Both the position numbers and the translations under genes were made by a program. A stretch of 40,083 bases of DNA, taken from an uncultured Muribaculaceae bacterium. GTDB lineage: Bacteria > Bacteroidota > Bacteroidia > Bacteroidales > Muribaculaceae. This document shows, in pieces, positions 16,297-25,631 of the stretch. Under the pieces are notes generated by a model that saw only the letters and a program-made list of their open reading frames with translations, was not told the DNA's origin and made no database searches. Each line of letters opens with the position of its first letter. Positions within the stretch are counted from its first letter, which is position 1. The stretch spans positions 1-40,083 of the forward strand of contig CAJTQH010000002.1 in NCBI GenBank assembly GCA_910578305.1. Direction: 5' to 3'.

Positions 16297-17061
16297 TCAA
16301 AATCTATAACCCAACACCGCATGGAAATCATAATTGCGGATCATGGGATTACGCACTCCGTTGGGGCGCGCGGAATTTTTTAAGCCGGTCTGCGCACGGA
16401 CACCCACAAGCAGATGCGGGCCAAAGTTCAGCGATGTCGCCACATGCAGACCGATGTCGCCACGATTGAAACTGTTGATAAACGTATTCTCCGAATGATA
16501 GTAGTCCGTTTTGACATTAAGTTTCTGAGACACCAATTCCTCCATCTCATTGATATCCGCCCGATAGATATTCTGCTTCTGAGTTCCGGCAAACCCGTAT
16601 GAATAATATACACCGACATCAACGTTCCATCGCACGCTGCGGTCTACATTGAAGCGAAAACTCACAAACACCGGCACATTCACCTTGTACGTATGATTAT
16701 CTATGAATACCGCACTCATGCTGGCACGATCAGTCCCCATCACAGCCATATCCACATTGTAATTATTAAGTGTAACATCAATAGCTGTACCAAAACCCAA
16801 ATATCCGCGCAGGCCGAACACGGCTCTCGCTCCTATTCCAAGTGAAGCACCCATATTCACATTCAGATTCTGTATCTGAGGGAAGCAACTTTTATAGTTC
16901 TGCATCACAGAACTTGCACCGCCTATGGCATGCACATCGACTTCCACCAGCCTGTCCGATGGTGTAAAATCCACAAAATCAGCTGCGGCAACAGACGGAG
17001 CCGATGTCCCGAGAAGCAACACCAGCCATGCCATAGCCTTAAATTTCAATATGCCTGCCAT
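16297..17061 (-). CDS. Outer-membrane beta-barrel protein (small porin-like)
   Basis: The 254-residue protein has a signal peptide (about residues 1-26, ending SVAAA) and a mature part of alternating beta strands. Examples are 'ASLGIGARAVFGLRGYLGFG', 'VNVPVFVSFRF' and 'LLVGVRAQTGL'. It ends in Tyr-Arg-Phe, the terminal aromatic of BAM substrates. Its size suggests 8 to 10 strands, as in the PorT/OmpW-like 'outer membrane beta-barrel' proteins of Bacteroidales. Ligand and role are unknown. It precedes trpS on the same strand. Confidence 0.82.
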   Translation of the reverse strand: MAGILKFKAMAWLVLLLGTSAPSVAAADFVDFTPSDRLVEVDVHAIGGASSVMQNYKSCFPQIQNLNVNMGASLGIGARAVFGLRGYLGFGTAIDVTLNNYNVDMAVMGTDRASMSAVFIDNHTYKVNVPVFVSFRFNVDRSVRWNVDVGVYYSYGFAGTQKQNIYRADINEMEELVSQKLNVKTDYYHSENTFINSFNRGDIGLHVATSLNFGPHLLVGVRAQTGLKNSARPNGVRNPMIRNYDFHAVLGYRF

Positions 17062-17092
17062 ACTCCAAGAGTGATTTTTACATTACAGAGGC

Positions 17093-17100
17093 CAAAGTTA
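17093..17100 (-). promoter_or_regulatory. Promoter -7 box TAACTTTG for the barrel gene (and trpS)
   Basis: The minus strand reads TAACTTTG, 31 bases before the start at 17061. The -33 box is not evident. It is back-to-back with the YitT promoter. Confidence 0.6.
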
Positions 17101-17122
17101 AGTAAAATTATTGAGAATTTTA

Positions 17123-17154
17123 TTTGTAGCACACACCTTGTTAACGTATCTTTG
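17123..17154 (+). promoter_or_regulatory. Promoter of the YitT gene (TTTG-N20-TATCTTTG)
   Basis: TTTG at 17123-17126, a 20-base spacer and TATCTTTG at 17147-17154 fit the Bacteroidota consensus exactly. The leader to the ATG at 17189 is about 28 bases. Confidence 0.85.
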
Positions 17155-17188
17155 CAGCAAATAAACATAAAAACAGACTATCTGAGAC

Positions 17189-18136
17189 ATGCAATTATCC
17201 GGTCAGAAATTATGGATGTCGTCTCGCGACTATGTCCTCATCACATTTGGCATATTTCTGTATGCATTTGGTTTTTCAGCTTTTATTTTCCCTGAAAAAG
17301 TCGTAGTCGGGGGAGTAACCGGTGTTGGTACTATAGTTTTTTTCATCACTGAACGTTACCTGCCATTCGGCATACCGGTAGCAGTGACACAATACGCCAT
17401 CAATCTTGTGCTGTTGGCATTTGCTTTCCGCACTATCGGCAAGCAATTTGTGGTACGCACAATCTTCGGAGCCACCATTATATCCCTGTTTATCGGTGTG
17501 CTCATACCCATGTTCGACGGCCCGCTCATCGAGCAACAGACATTTATGAACATCATCATCGGAGGGCTGATGTGCGGCATAGGCATAGGCGTAGTATTCA
17601 CCCACAACGGCAGCACCGGAGGCACCGATATCGTTGCAGCCATGGTCAATAAAAAATCCAACGTGAGCATAGGCCGCGTCATGTTATATACGGATATGTG
17701 CATCATATCCTCGTCCTATCTTATATGGCATCAGATCGACACCGTAGTTTATGGATTCGTGGTACTTGTTATCGTATCGTATATGGCCGACATGATTATC
17801 AACACCACACGCCAAGCCGTACAGTTCACCATATTTTCATCCCACTGGGAAGAGATAGCCACAGCCATCAATAACGATGCCAAGCGAGGTTGCACCGTTA
17901 TCGACGGAACAGGATGGTATTCAAAACACAATATAAAGATACTCCTGGTAATGTGCCGAAAAATCGAATCGGTCACAATATTCCGCATCATAAAAAGCAT
18001 CGACGAAAATGCCTTTATCACTCAAGCCAATGTCAACGGCGTATATGGCAAAGGATTTGATTCGCTCAAGCTGAAAGTAGAGCCGAAAAAGCATCACAAC
18101 AACGAACAAAGTATCGAATCAAAGAAAAATGGCTGA
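17189..18136 (+). CDS. YitT family membrane protein
   Basis: The 315-residue protein has five to six hydrophobic segments in the first ~200 residues, including 'YVLITFGIFLYAFGFSAFIF' and the signature 'GVVFTHNGSTGGTDIVAA'. A C-terminal soluble DUF2179 domain (about residues 225-295) contains 'GCTVIDGTGWYSKHNIKILL' and 'QANVNGVYGKGFD'. YitT proteins are widespread inner-membrane proteins without a firm transport substrate. The next gene overlaps its end by 8 bases, so the two are co-transcribed. Confidence 0.93.
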   Translation: MQLSGQKLWMSSRDYVLITFGIFLYAFGFSAFIFPEKVVVGGVTGVGTIVFFITERYLPFGIPVAVTQYAINLVLLAFAFRTIGKQFVVRTIFGATIISLFIGVLIPMFDGPLIEQQTFMNIIIGGLMCGIGIGVVFTHNGSTGGTDIVAAMVNKKSNVSIGRVMLYTDMCIISSSYLIWHQIDTVVYGFVVLVIVSYMADMIINTTRQAVQFTIFSSHWEEIATAINNDAKRGCTVIDGTGWYSKHNIKILLVMCRKIESVTIFRIIKSIDENAFITQANVNGVYGKGFDSLKLKVEPKKHHNNEQSIESKKNG

Positions 18137-18635
18137 CAACTACCTCGAACGACGAATGGAGGACTACCGCAACGGACGTCTGAAACCACGCAGCACCAAA
18201 TCATCAACCCGCCGTGCGACAAGTCAGACAGCGACATTGGATCACATGCGCGTATATGTCACGGCAGGCACATCCACAGCAGGTATAGCCATAATCCGAC
18301 ATTTGCGACAGGCAGGATGCAGAGTGGCATTCTGCGACACAGACAACCATAAAGGCTCGCATACGGCACAGCAGACAGGATCTCAGTTCCACTCGATGAC
18401 AGGCGGATACAACGACATCTCACTAACACGCTCTATCGACCATGTATTCACCCACTGGGGAGGCCTCGATGTATTGATAGACACCGCTGATATCGTTTCG
18501 CCGCACATAGCCGACTTATTGCGCGACCGTGGAGTAGCCTTAATGTTATTGCATCTGCCCGACGGATGCGGATCGGCATCAGCCCTGTTGCCTCATGTGA
18601 TCAGCTCTCTGGCCGACACATCCACTGTCCTTTAG
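18129..18635 (+). CDS. Short Rossmann-fold protein (SDR-like, incomplete)
   Basis: The protein has 168 residues. The N-terminus MADNYLERRMEDYRNGRL is charged, followed by a basic Ser/Thr linker. From about residue 40 a Rossmann-like start is seen: 'MRVYVTAGTSTAGIAIIRHL' then 'CRVAFCDTDN', where the acidic residue after beta-2 is expected for NAD binding. 'GGLDVLIDTADI' matches the SDR beta-4 'NNAG' region in position. The catalytic Tyr-xxx-Lys half of an SDR is absent, so enzymatic oxidoreduction is doubtful. It overlaps the YitT gene by 8 bases and the convergent ferredoxin gene by 35 bases. Function unknown. Confidence 0.75.
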   Translation: MADNYLERRMEDYRNGRLKPRSTKSSTRRATSQTATLDHMRVYVTAGTSTAGIAIIRHLRQAGCRVAFCDTDNHKGSHTAQQTGSQFHSMTGGYNDISLTRSIDHVFTHWGGLDVLIDTADIVSPHIADLLRDRGVALMLLHLPDGCGSASALLPHVISSLADTSTVL

Positions 18636-19365
18636 CTCTGGTGGATTTGCCGTACTCCACAGCATGACATGGACACACATGATAACACCCCAGACACAAA
18701 GTGCAATCGCCGCCCCATACCGGACGTCGATCCTCTCCCATAGCAATATTTTCCATCGGACACTGCCGTACACAACGGCCGCACGACACACAAGCGTCCG
18801 TGACATGAAATGATTTGGGAGAAATCAGCATTTTCATAAACAAGGGATATACCACCTTAGTCTTCAGCCATGCCATGCGTCCCTTTACCACATCATCTAT
18901 TTTCGATCTGCACTTGATGGCATGCACCACCTCGCGCACCCGACCATAGACTTTCGACATCTTCAGTTCGGCCACACCGTGCGGATCCACATCAAATCCA
19001 GGCAGACACACATAAGTGTTTGGCATCACCACCGAATGAGCCGAACATGGCCTCCAACCACGTACAGACACATACTTACGCCACATCTCATGGGCAAGTC
19101 CAACATCATCGCCACAGGTACACACCATAAACTGCGGTACATCTCCGGCACCCGTAAGCTCCACATCCCGCATGAAAGCACACACGGCGTCCGGCATTCC
19201 CCAACTATGCACCGGCATGGCCCATATCACACGGAGCTGACCTGTCACATTCCACCGCAGCGAAGTCGCGGCAGTGATATCCACCACCTCCTCATTCGGC
19301 AGCAACTTCGCTATCAGCGATGCCACATATCGGGTATTGCCGGTACCTGAGAAACAAAATATCAT
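18601..19365 (-). CDS. EFR1-type protein: flavodoxin-like domain fused to a 2[4Fe-4S] ferredoxin
   Basis: The protein has 254 residues. The N-terminus MIFCFSGTGNTRYVASLIAK has the FMN phosphate-binding SGTGNT loop of flavodoxins. The C-terminal third carries two 4Fe-4S motifs, 'CVSCGRCVRQCP' and 'CTLCLGCYHVCPCHAVEY'. EFR1-family proteins are presumed internal electron carriers; their partners are not known. Its start overlaps the stop of the DUF2027/Smr gene by 4 bases (ATGA type), so it is translated in the S41-Smr operon. Confidence 0.9.
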   Translation of the reverse strand: MIFCFSGTGNTRYVASLIAKLLPNEEVVDITAATSLRWNVTGQLRVIWAMPVHSWGMPDAVCAFMRDVELTGAGDVPQFMVCTCGDDVGLAHEMWRKYVSVRGWRPCSAHSVVMPNTYVCLPGFDVDPHGVAELKMSKVYGRVREVVHAIKCRSKIDDVVKGRMAWLKTKVVYPLFMKMLISPKSFHVTDACVSCGRCVRQCPMENIAMGEDRRPVWGGDCTLCLGCYHVCPCHAVEYGKSTRAKGQWMCRPES

Positions 19366-20444
19366 CGTATGGTCACCTGTGTGGCACCGAAGCCATATTC
19401 GCGAAAAGAAGCATCCTGCACATCATGTCCCTTGTAGCGGTGACGCAACTCTTTCATAATGGCATTACGGAGCACTCCCTCGCCCTTACCATGTATAAAG
19501 ACTATTTTCTGACCCTTGTGAGAAAGATGCTCATCCATCACACGGCTGAATTCATCAATCTGAATGTTGAGCATATCGGCATTTGAAAGCCCGCGTATAT
19601 TGTCCACCAGCTCGCTTATATGCAGATCCACCACTATCACATCGCTACGTCGGTCATGTTTCGGCTGCTTCTTCACTACACGCTTCTTGACACGGTCTGC
19701 TTTGATCTTGCCACGCATGGAATCCTCAAGAGCGGACACATTCACGCTCACCGAACGACACGGCGCATCGTCCTTAACAACATCAAACGCTATTACCGGA
19801 ACATCAAAGTATACATTATCGCGGAAACAATGTAGCTTTGCGAATTTGGTGGTATCCACCTTGAGTTCTACCGATGCCGGACTTTTGAGCGAAAACTCCT
19901 TGCCACGCTTAAAAGCCACATACTGAACGGCCAGATGATCCATTTCCGGCAGATCCTCACGGCATATCTCGCCCACAAACACTTGTATATTTGGCTCCAC
20001 CATTCCCGCATAGCGGGTAGTCCATTCCGAGTCCGAATTACTGCGGGTAAGATATGTGAAATACAGATAATAATTTGAATCGTTGACCAGATACGTATCA
20101 AATACGGTCGATGACAGATGTTTCAGATCACGGGGCTCGTATGCAAGCACCACATTGAGTTTCTCGCCCTCGGGAGTCTCTTCCACTGGCTCAGGCTCCT
20201 CGTATACCGCCACTGGCACAGGTGCAGCATCCGACGGCTGTATTACCTTGGCCTCTACCACCGTATCAGGCCGACGTGCCGGGACTTCGGCCGACGAGTC
20301 TCCCACCACAACACATTCACGCAACAGTACAGGAGTCTCAAACCCGTCCTCATCCTCCACATATGCCAGATTTCCCTGGATCTTTGTCACCTTTCCGCCT
20401 CCTACTGAATTGAGGAAGCGTACTATATCTCCTATTTTAGCCAT
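19362..20444 (-). CDS. DUF2027 domain protein with C-terminal Smr domain
   Basis: The protein has 360 residues. An N-terminal DUF2027 region has 'IGDIVRFLNSVGGGKVTKI' and 'AYVEDEDGFETPVLL', a small SH3-like barrel of the kind also seen near MutS2 Smr proteins. A beta-rich central domain spans about residues 95-240 ('YYLYFTYLTRSNSD', 'MDHLAVQYVAFKRGKE'). A basic linker precedes the Smr domain at about residues 285-360, with 'VVDLHISELVDN' and 'IVFIHGKGEGVLRNAIMKEL' holding the DLH and HGKGxG motifs. Smr domains cut or bind branched or structured nucleic acid; the target here is unknown. It lies 6 bases after the S41 gene. Confidence 0.93.
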   Translation of the reverse strand: MAKIGDIVRFLNSVGGGKVTKIQGNLAYVEDEDGFETPVLLRECVVVGDSSAEVPARRPDTVVEAKVIQPSDAAPVPVAVYEEPEPVEETPEGEKLNVVLAYEPRDLKHLSSTVFDTYLVNDSNYYLYFTYLTRSNSDSEWTTRYAGMVEPNIQVFVGEICREDLPEMDHLAVQYVAFKRGKEFSLKSPASVELKVDTTKFAKLHCFRDNVYFDVPVIAFDVVKDDAPCRSVSVNVSALEDSMRGKIKADRVKKRVVKKQPKHDRRSDVIVVDLHISELVDNIRGLSNADMLNIQIDEFSRVMDEHLSHKGQKIVFIHGKGEGVLRNAIMKELRHRYKGHDVQDASFREYGFGATQVTIR

Positions 20445-20450
20445 TACAGA

Positions 20451-23400
20451 TTATTTCTTGTCAAGTTGTTTAAGAAGCTGTTCCACAGCCACACGAAGCT
20501 GATCGTCCACACCAAGTACCACTGTGGCCGGATCATTTGCCACCTTAACATCCGGTTCAAGCTGGGTATTTTCCAGATAATTACCCTCGGCTGTGCGGAA
20601 TCCCACTACCGGAATACCGAACACAAGCGACGAATCCTGCAAGCGCACCCAGTTGACACTGCTCATGGTACCGGGCACAGGCATACCCACGAGTTTGCCG
20701 AGACCGAGATGCTTGTACACCCAAGGAGTTCCGTGAGCGTTGCTATAATTAGCCTCTCCTATTATCATGATACTCGGCTTATTCCAGCGCCGCGAGGGCA
20801 TCACCGAAGTCGTAATGCCATGCACCTCCTGAGTAAGATAGGTCTTGCCGCTGAACAGCACTTCTATGTCTTCATGCAGTCGCCCGCCGCCATTCCAGCG
20901 GGTATCGATCACCATACCGTCGCGATCCACATACTCGCCGAGCAATTTGGCATATATCGCGCGATAACTTGCGTCGTCCATCGAACGCAGATGCACGTAA
21001 CCGAGACGTCCGCCCGACAGACTGTCTACTATAGCCTCCTGACGCTTCACCCAGCGCTGATAAAGCAGCTGACTCTGCACTCCGGCACTGATCGGCAGAA
21101 CCACCTCATCCTCTTTTGACCCACCTGGATTAGTGTAACTAACCAGTGTCTTCTTTCCGGCCATACCGTTGAGAACGGCAAGCGCATCGGTTTTCTTACC
21201 GAATTCCTCGCCATTGATAGCCGTAATCACAGCTCCGGGCATGATCGAAGAAGTGGCACGATCAAACGGGCCCTTTGCAAGCACTTCCTGCACCTTAAGA
21301 CCCGGGCCGTCGTAGCTCATGTCGTAGAGCAGCCCCAGAGTGGCAGTAGGATTCTTGGCACCCATGCCGCCATAACGTCCGCCTGTATGCGACACATTGA
21401 GTTCGCCAAGCAGTTCGCTCAACAGATCGGCATAATCATAATTATTGTCGATATGAGGCAGGAATTTCGCATAGTCGGCATACATACGCTTCCAGTCCAC
21501 CCCGTTGAGATCAGTACGGAAAAAGCGCTCGCGCACCTCATTGTACACATAGCGGAGCATATATTCACGCTCACGTGCCGGTTCAAGCTCCATCGTGGTC
21601 GAGATAGTGATTGATTTTATCTTGTCTGACTTCGGTTCAAAGCGCTTCACCGTCGATCCGAGCAGGAATATATTGCCATTATTATCAAGTTCCATGCCCA
21701 CAGGCGAACTATTGAGTTTCTTCACTATTTTCGCATCTTTCTTCCGTAGATCCACCGACCACAGATCATATCCGTCCTCAAATGCAGCCATGTAGTAAAG
21801 TTTCTTGCCGTCTTTGTCGATAATGGCATCCGATATGCTTGCCGAAGCCGGGGTCAGACGCACTGTACGCTCCGCCAGATTATTGAAGTCCAACTTCAAT
21901 ACATCGGTATTATCATCTTTCTTCTCTTCATCTCCGTCGGCGTCGCTCTTCTTGTCTTTCGCCTTGTCAGAGTCCTTCACTTTCGGCTCTTTTTTCTTCT
22001 TCTGGGCTTTCTCCACCTCTTTCAGCAAAGCATAGTCCTCCTCGCTCAGACGGAAACGGTCGTAAGCATCCTGATTGAGGAATGTGATCATCACATCATA
22101 CTGCGAACCCCACGAAGCATGATTGCGCATACCGTAGCGCTCCGACAGAAACAGAATAGCGTTTCCGTCCATCACCCAACGCGGATTTTCGTCAAAATAT
22201 CCGGTAGCGGTAATCTTGGTAAGCTTGCCGGTAGCGGCCTCTATCACGGCTATGTCACCATAAGGATCGTGGTGAGGCTCCGTATAGCTGATGGCTATCC
22301 ATCGACTGTCGGGCGACCAGTGAGCAGTAAATCCCTTGGTACGGCGAGCCTGAGTGGATCCATCGGTAAGCTGACGCACCTTCTTGGTCTTCATATCCAT
22401 CACCATCAGCTTATTTCGATCGAGAATAAATGCCAGTTGCGACCCATCGGGCGACAGCGATGGACATGTGCGATCTTTGCCATCATTGGGAAATAGCGCT
22501 TTCTCTGCGATCAGAGTGGCATTGGAAAAATTAGGATCTTCCTGACGGGCTATCTTTGCCACATATATATTGTAGTGACCGTCGCGCTCAGACGTGTAAT
22601 ACAATTCACGGTCATTCTTGCCCCAGATAATATCCGACTCACCTTCCGGAGTATGTGTTATCTGCTTGGTTGATGAATAGTCAGCCGATGTCACGAACAC
22701 CTCGCCACGCTTCACGAATGCCACCTGCTTGCCGTTTGGCGACACGGCTACCTCATCGGCCGACGATATGCGCAGATTCTTCACCGGATCCACCTCGTCG
22801 AGCACTATGTCTATGCTAACCTTGCGTGGCTTCGACTGTCCGGAAGCCAGAGTATATATCTCTCCGTCGTAAGCCATGGCCAGCGTTCCGTCAGAACCCT
22901 GCGAGAGAAATCTCACCGGATGCGTCTTGAAGTCGGTAACAGCTGTTACTTCCGAAGGCGACGACACATCAAATTTATACACATTCATTGATCCGCCATT
23001 GCGTTCACTGAGAAAATACACAGTCTTTCCGTCAGTGCCAAACACCGGATTCAGATCCTCGCCGCCACGGTTTGTCAGATTGGTATGGTGCCCCGTCTTG
23101 GCATCATAGCTCCACACATCACGTGTCACCGACGAGGTATGATGCTTTCGCAAATCATCTTCCATACCTTTCACATCCTGATACACAAACGATGCTCCAT
23201 CAGGCATATAGCTCACACTCAGAGCCGGAGTCCCCAGTATCTGCTGCGGGCGTCCGCCATCCACCGGCACCTGATAAAGCTCACCGAGCGCACCTGTCGG
23301 AAACAAGATACTCGACACCGGATCCTGAATAGAAGCCGAATACACCACATTTTTACCATCGGGAGTAAACGCCTGCGGCACCTCCTGGGCCGAATGAGAT

Positions 23401-23711
23401 GTCAGACGCTTGGCAACACCTCCGGTCGAAGGCATCACGAAAATATCGCGTCCGCCGTTACGATCACTGGCAAATGCTATCTTGGACCCGTCGGGCGACC
23501 ACACCGGATTGCTTTCATACGAAGGCTGTGTGGTGAGTCGCACAGCGCTGCCGCCGTTGACAGGCACCTTATAGATATCCCCCTTATAGGTAAATGCTAT
23601 TTCCTTGCCATCAGGCGAAATCTTCACATCTCTAAGCCACAGAGGCGTCACCGCCAGAGCCGAAACACTCACGGTTGCAATAGCTGCCACTGACATCAGG
23701 ATTCTTTTCAT
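20451..23711 (-). CDS. Tricorn-like S41 peptidase
   Basis: The protein has 1086 residues, with a signal peptide (about 1-20, ending SALA). WD40/TolB-like propeller repeats follow with 'SPDGKEIAFTYKGDIYKV' and 'WSPDGSKIAFASDRNGGRD', then a second propeller to about residue 560. A Lys/Asp-rich low-complexity segment at about 575-615 precedes a tricorn C1 domain, a PDZ domain ('GAVITAINGEEFG') and an S41 catalytic domain with 'DTRWNGGGRL' and nucleophile Ser990 in 'EANYSNAHGTPW'. Tricorn proteins degrade peptides from upstream proteases; this copy is exported, so it probably acts in the periplasm. It heads the operon with DUF2027/Smr and EFR1. Confidence 0.93.
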   Translation of the reverse strand: MKRILMSVAAIATVSVSALAVTPLWLRDVKISPDGKEIAFTYKGDIYKVPVNGGSAVRLTTQPSYESNPVWSPDGSKIAFASDRNGGRDIFVMPSTGGVAKRLTSHSAQEVPQAFTPDGKNVVYSASIQDPVSSILFPTGALGELYQVPVDGGRPQQILGTPALSVSYMPDGASFVYQDVKGMEDDLRKHHTSSVTRDVWSYDAKTGHHTNLTNRGGEDLNPVFGTDGKTVYFLSERNGGSMNVYKFDVSSPSEVTAVTDFKTHPVRFLSQGSDGTLAMAYDGEIYTLASGQSKPRKVSIDIVLDEVDPVKNLRISSADEVAVSPNGKQVAFVKRGEVFVTSADYSSTKQITHTPEGESDIIWGKNDRELYYTSERDGHYNIYVAKIARQEDPNFSNATLIAEKALFPNDGKDRTCPSLSPDGSQLAFILDRNKLMVMDMKTKKVRQLTDGSTQARRTKGFTAHWSPDSRWIAISYTEPHHDPYGDIAVIEAATGKLTKITATGYFDENPRWVMDGNAILFLSERYGMRNHASWGSQYDVMITFLNQDAYDRFRLSEEDYALLKEVEKAQKKKKEPKVKDSDKAKDKKSDADGDEEKKDDNTDVLKLDFNNLAERTVRLTPASASISDAIIDKDGKKLYYMAAFEDGYDLWSVDLRKKDAKIVKKLNSSPVGMELDNNGNIFLLGSTVKRFEPKSDKIKSITISTTMELEPAREREYMLRYVYNEVRERFFRTDLNGVDWKRMYADYAKFLPHIDNNYDYADLLSELLGELNVSHTGGRYGGMGAKNPTATLGLLYDMSYDGPGLKVQEVLAKGPFDRATSSIMPGAVITAINGEEFGKKTDALAVLNGMAGKKTLVSYTNPGGSKEDEVVLPISAGVQSQLLYQRWVKRQEAIVDSLSGGRLGYVHLRSMDDASYRAIYAKLLGEYVDRDGMVIDTRWNGGGRLHEDIEVLFSGKTYLTQEVHGITTSVMPSRRWNKPSIMIIGEANYSNAHGTPWVYKHLGLGKLVGMPVPGTMSSVNWVRLQDSSLVFGIPVVGFRTAEGNYLENTQLEPDVKVANDPATVVLGVDDQLRVAVEQLLKQLDKK

Positions 23712-23752
23712 AACTATATCTTGTATTACTATATTTGTCGGTTAATCATCTA

Positions 23753-23783
23753 CAAATTTAGATGTTTTTTTCTGCCCGACAAA
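23753..23783 (-). promoter_or_regulatory. S41 operon promoter (TTTG-N19-TAAATTTG)
   Basis: On the minus strand TTTG (plus 23780-23783), a 19-base spacer and TAAATTTG (plus 23753-23760) fit the Bacteroidota consensus. The start codon is 42 bases downstream. Confidence 0.82.
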
Positions 23784-23822
23784 ATTATTGGCCGACGTGA
23801 AGCTTAGGTAGTAAAAAATTGC

Positions 23823-23830
23823 TAATTTTG
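23823..23830 (+). promoter_or_regulatory. aspS promoter -7 box TAATTTTG
   Basis: It matches TAnnTTTG and lies 40 bases before the ATG at 23871. The -33 box is unclear. Confidence 0.6.
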
Positions 23831-23870
23831 TGGCAGTAAAAATAAAAACTCAATCATATAACCGAATTAT

Positions 23871-25631
23871 ATGTTCAGAACCAAGACCTGCGGAGAACTC
23901 CGCATTACCGATGCCGGCACCACTGTGACTCTGGCCGGATGGGTACAACGTGTGCGTAAAATGGGTGGAATGACATTCGTTGATCTGCGCGACCGCTACG
24001 GCATAACACAGCTCGTATTTGATGCCGACACCGACGCCGCCCTACACGAGACTGCCAACAAGCTCGGACGCGAATACGTGATACAGGCTACAGGCACTGT
24101 AGCCGAACGCGAGAATAAAAACGCCAACCTGCCAACCGGCGATATAGAGATCATAGCCACAGACCTCAAAATACTCAACAAGAGCGATGTACCACCGTTC
24201 ACCATCGAAGACGACACCGATGGTGGCGACGATCTGCGCATGAAGTACCGTTATCTCGACCTGCGTCGCAATTGTGTGCGCCACAACCTCGAGCTGCGCC
24301 ACCGCATGGCTTTTGAAATTCGCCGATATCTCGACTCCAAAGGATTTCTTGAAGTGGAAACCCCCGTTCTCATCAAGTCCACTCCTGAGGGAGCACGTGA
24401 CTTCGTGGTGCCTTCACGCATGAACCCCGGACAGTTCTATGCACTGCCACAGTCACCGCAGACATTCAAGCAGCTGCTCATGGTCAGCGGATTCGACCGC
24501 TACTTCCAGATCGTGAAGTGCTTCCGCGACGAAGACCTGCGCGCCGACCGTCAGCCAGAGTTTACACAGATCGACTGCGAAATGTCGTTTGTTGAGCAGG
24601 AAGATGTGCTGCAAATGTTTGAAGGACTCGTAAAACACATCTTTAAATATGTCAAAGATATCGACTTCACCGAAGCATTTCCACGCATGACATGGGCCGA
24701 CGCAATGCGCCTGTACGGAAGCGACAAGCCCGATACCCGTTTCGGCATGGAATTTGTAGAGCTTAAGGACCTCACCGAAGGTAGCGGATTCTCGGTCATG
24801 GACGATGCCGCCTATGTTGGCGCGATCGTGGCTCCCGGCTGTGCTGGATACACACGTAAACAGCTCGACCAGCTCACCGACTTCGTAAAACGACCCCAGA
24901 TCGGTGCAAAAGGAATGATGTGGGTTAAGTACGAATCCGACGGCTCTGTAAAAAGTTCTGTAAGCAAGTTCTTCAGCGACGAACAGATATCTCAATGGCT
25001 GCAGCGTGCCGACGCCAAGCCCGGCGACCTCATGCTCATACTGGCAGGCGACACCATGAAGACCCGCAAGCAGCTTTGCGAACTGCGTCTTGAAATGGGC
25101 TCACGCCTCGGCTATCGCGATCCGCAGAAATTCTCATGCCTGTGGATTGTCGACTTCCCCCTCTTTGAATGGGACGAAGAGACACAGCGCTTCTACGCCA
25201 TGCACCACCCCTTCACCGCACCCAACCCCGACGACATCGACATGCTCGACACCAATACCGGTGCCGTACGTGCCACTGCCTACGACATGGTGGTCAACGG
25301 CAACGAACTCGGCGGCGGCAGCATCCGTATACACGATGCCGAACTTCAGGACAAGATGTTCCACCTGCTCGGACTCTCAGAAGAAGATGCACGCTACAAG
25401 TTCGGCTTCCTCATGAATGCGTTCAAATACGGAGCACCCCCTCACGGCGGACTGGCTTTCGGATTCGACCGCTTCGTATCGATACTCGCCGGACTCGACT
25501 CCATACGCGACGTCATCGCCTTCCCGAAAAACAATGCAGGCCGCGACATGATGATCGACGCCCCGTCGGTGATCGACGACAGCCAGCTTCAGGAGCTCTG
25601 CATCAGCATCGACTTACCCGAAGAAAAATAA
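23871..25631 (+). CDS. aspS: Aspartyl-tRNA synthetase
   Basis: This 586-residue class IIb synthetase of the bacterial type begins MFRTKTCGELRITDAGTTVT. An N-terminal OB anticodon-binding domain is at about residues 1-110. Motif 2 'FQIVKCFRDEDLRADRQPEF' and motif 3 'GLAFGFDRFVSILAG' are present, with the GAD insertion domain between about residues 290 and 420. It attaches Asp to tRNA-Asp, or to tRNA-Asn if the enzyme is non-discriminating; that cannot be read by eye. The stop TAA overlaps the Nif3 start as TAATG. Confidence 0.98.
   Translation: MFRTKTCGELRITDAGTTVTLAGWVQRVRKMGGMTFVDLRDRYGITQLVFDADTDAALHETANKLGREYVIQATGTVAERENKNANLPTGDIEIIATDLKILNKSDVPPFTIEDDTDGGDDLRMKYRYLDLRRNCVRHNLELRHRMAFEIRRYLDSKGFLEVETPVLIKSTPEGARDFVVPSRMNPGQFYALPQSPQTFKQLLMVSGFDRYFQIVKCFRDEDLRADRQPEFTQIDCEMSFVEQEDVLQMFEGLVKHIFKYVKDIDFTEAFPRMTWADAMRLYGSDKPDTRFGMEFVELKDLTEGSGFSVMDDAAYVGAIVAPGCAGYTRKQLDQLTDFVKRPQIGAKGMMWVKYESDGSVKSSVSKFFSDEQISQWLQRADAKPGDLMLILAGDTMKTRKQLCELRLEMGSRLGYRDPQKFSCLWIVDFPLFEWDEETQRFYAMHHPFTAPNPDDIDMLDTNTGAVRATAYDMVVNGNELGGGSIRIHDAELQDKMFHLLGLSEEDARYKFGFLMNAFKYGAPPHGGLAFGFDRFVSILAGLDSIRDVIAFPKNNAGRDMMIDAPSVIDDSQLQELCISIDLPEEK

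Noticed and set aside
25169..25630. Upstream extension of the Nif3 frame inside aspS
   Set aside because: It is rich in Arg, His and Pro, typical of a shadow frame of GC-rich coding sequence. The TAATG overlap gives a natural start at 25631.
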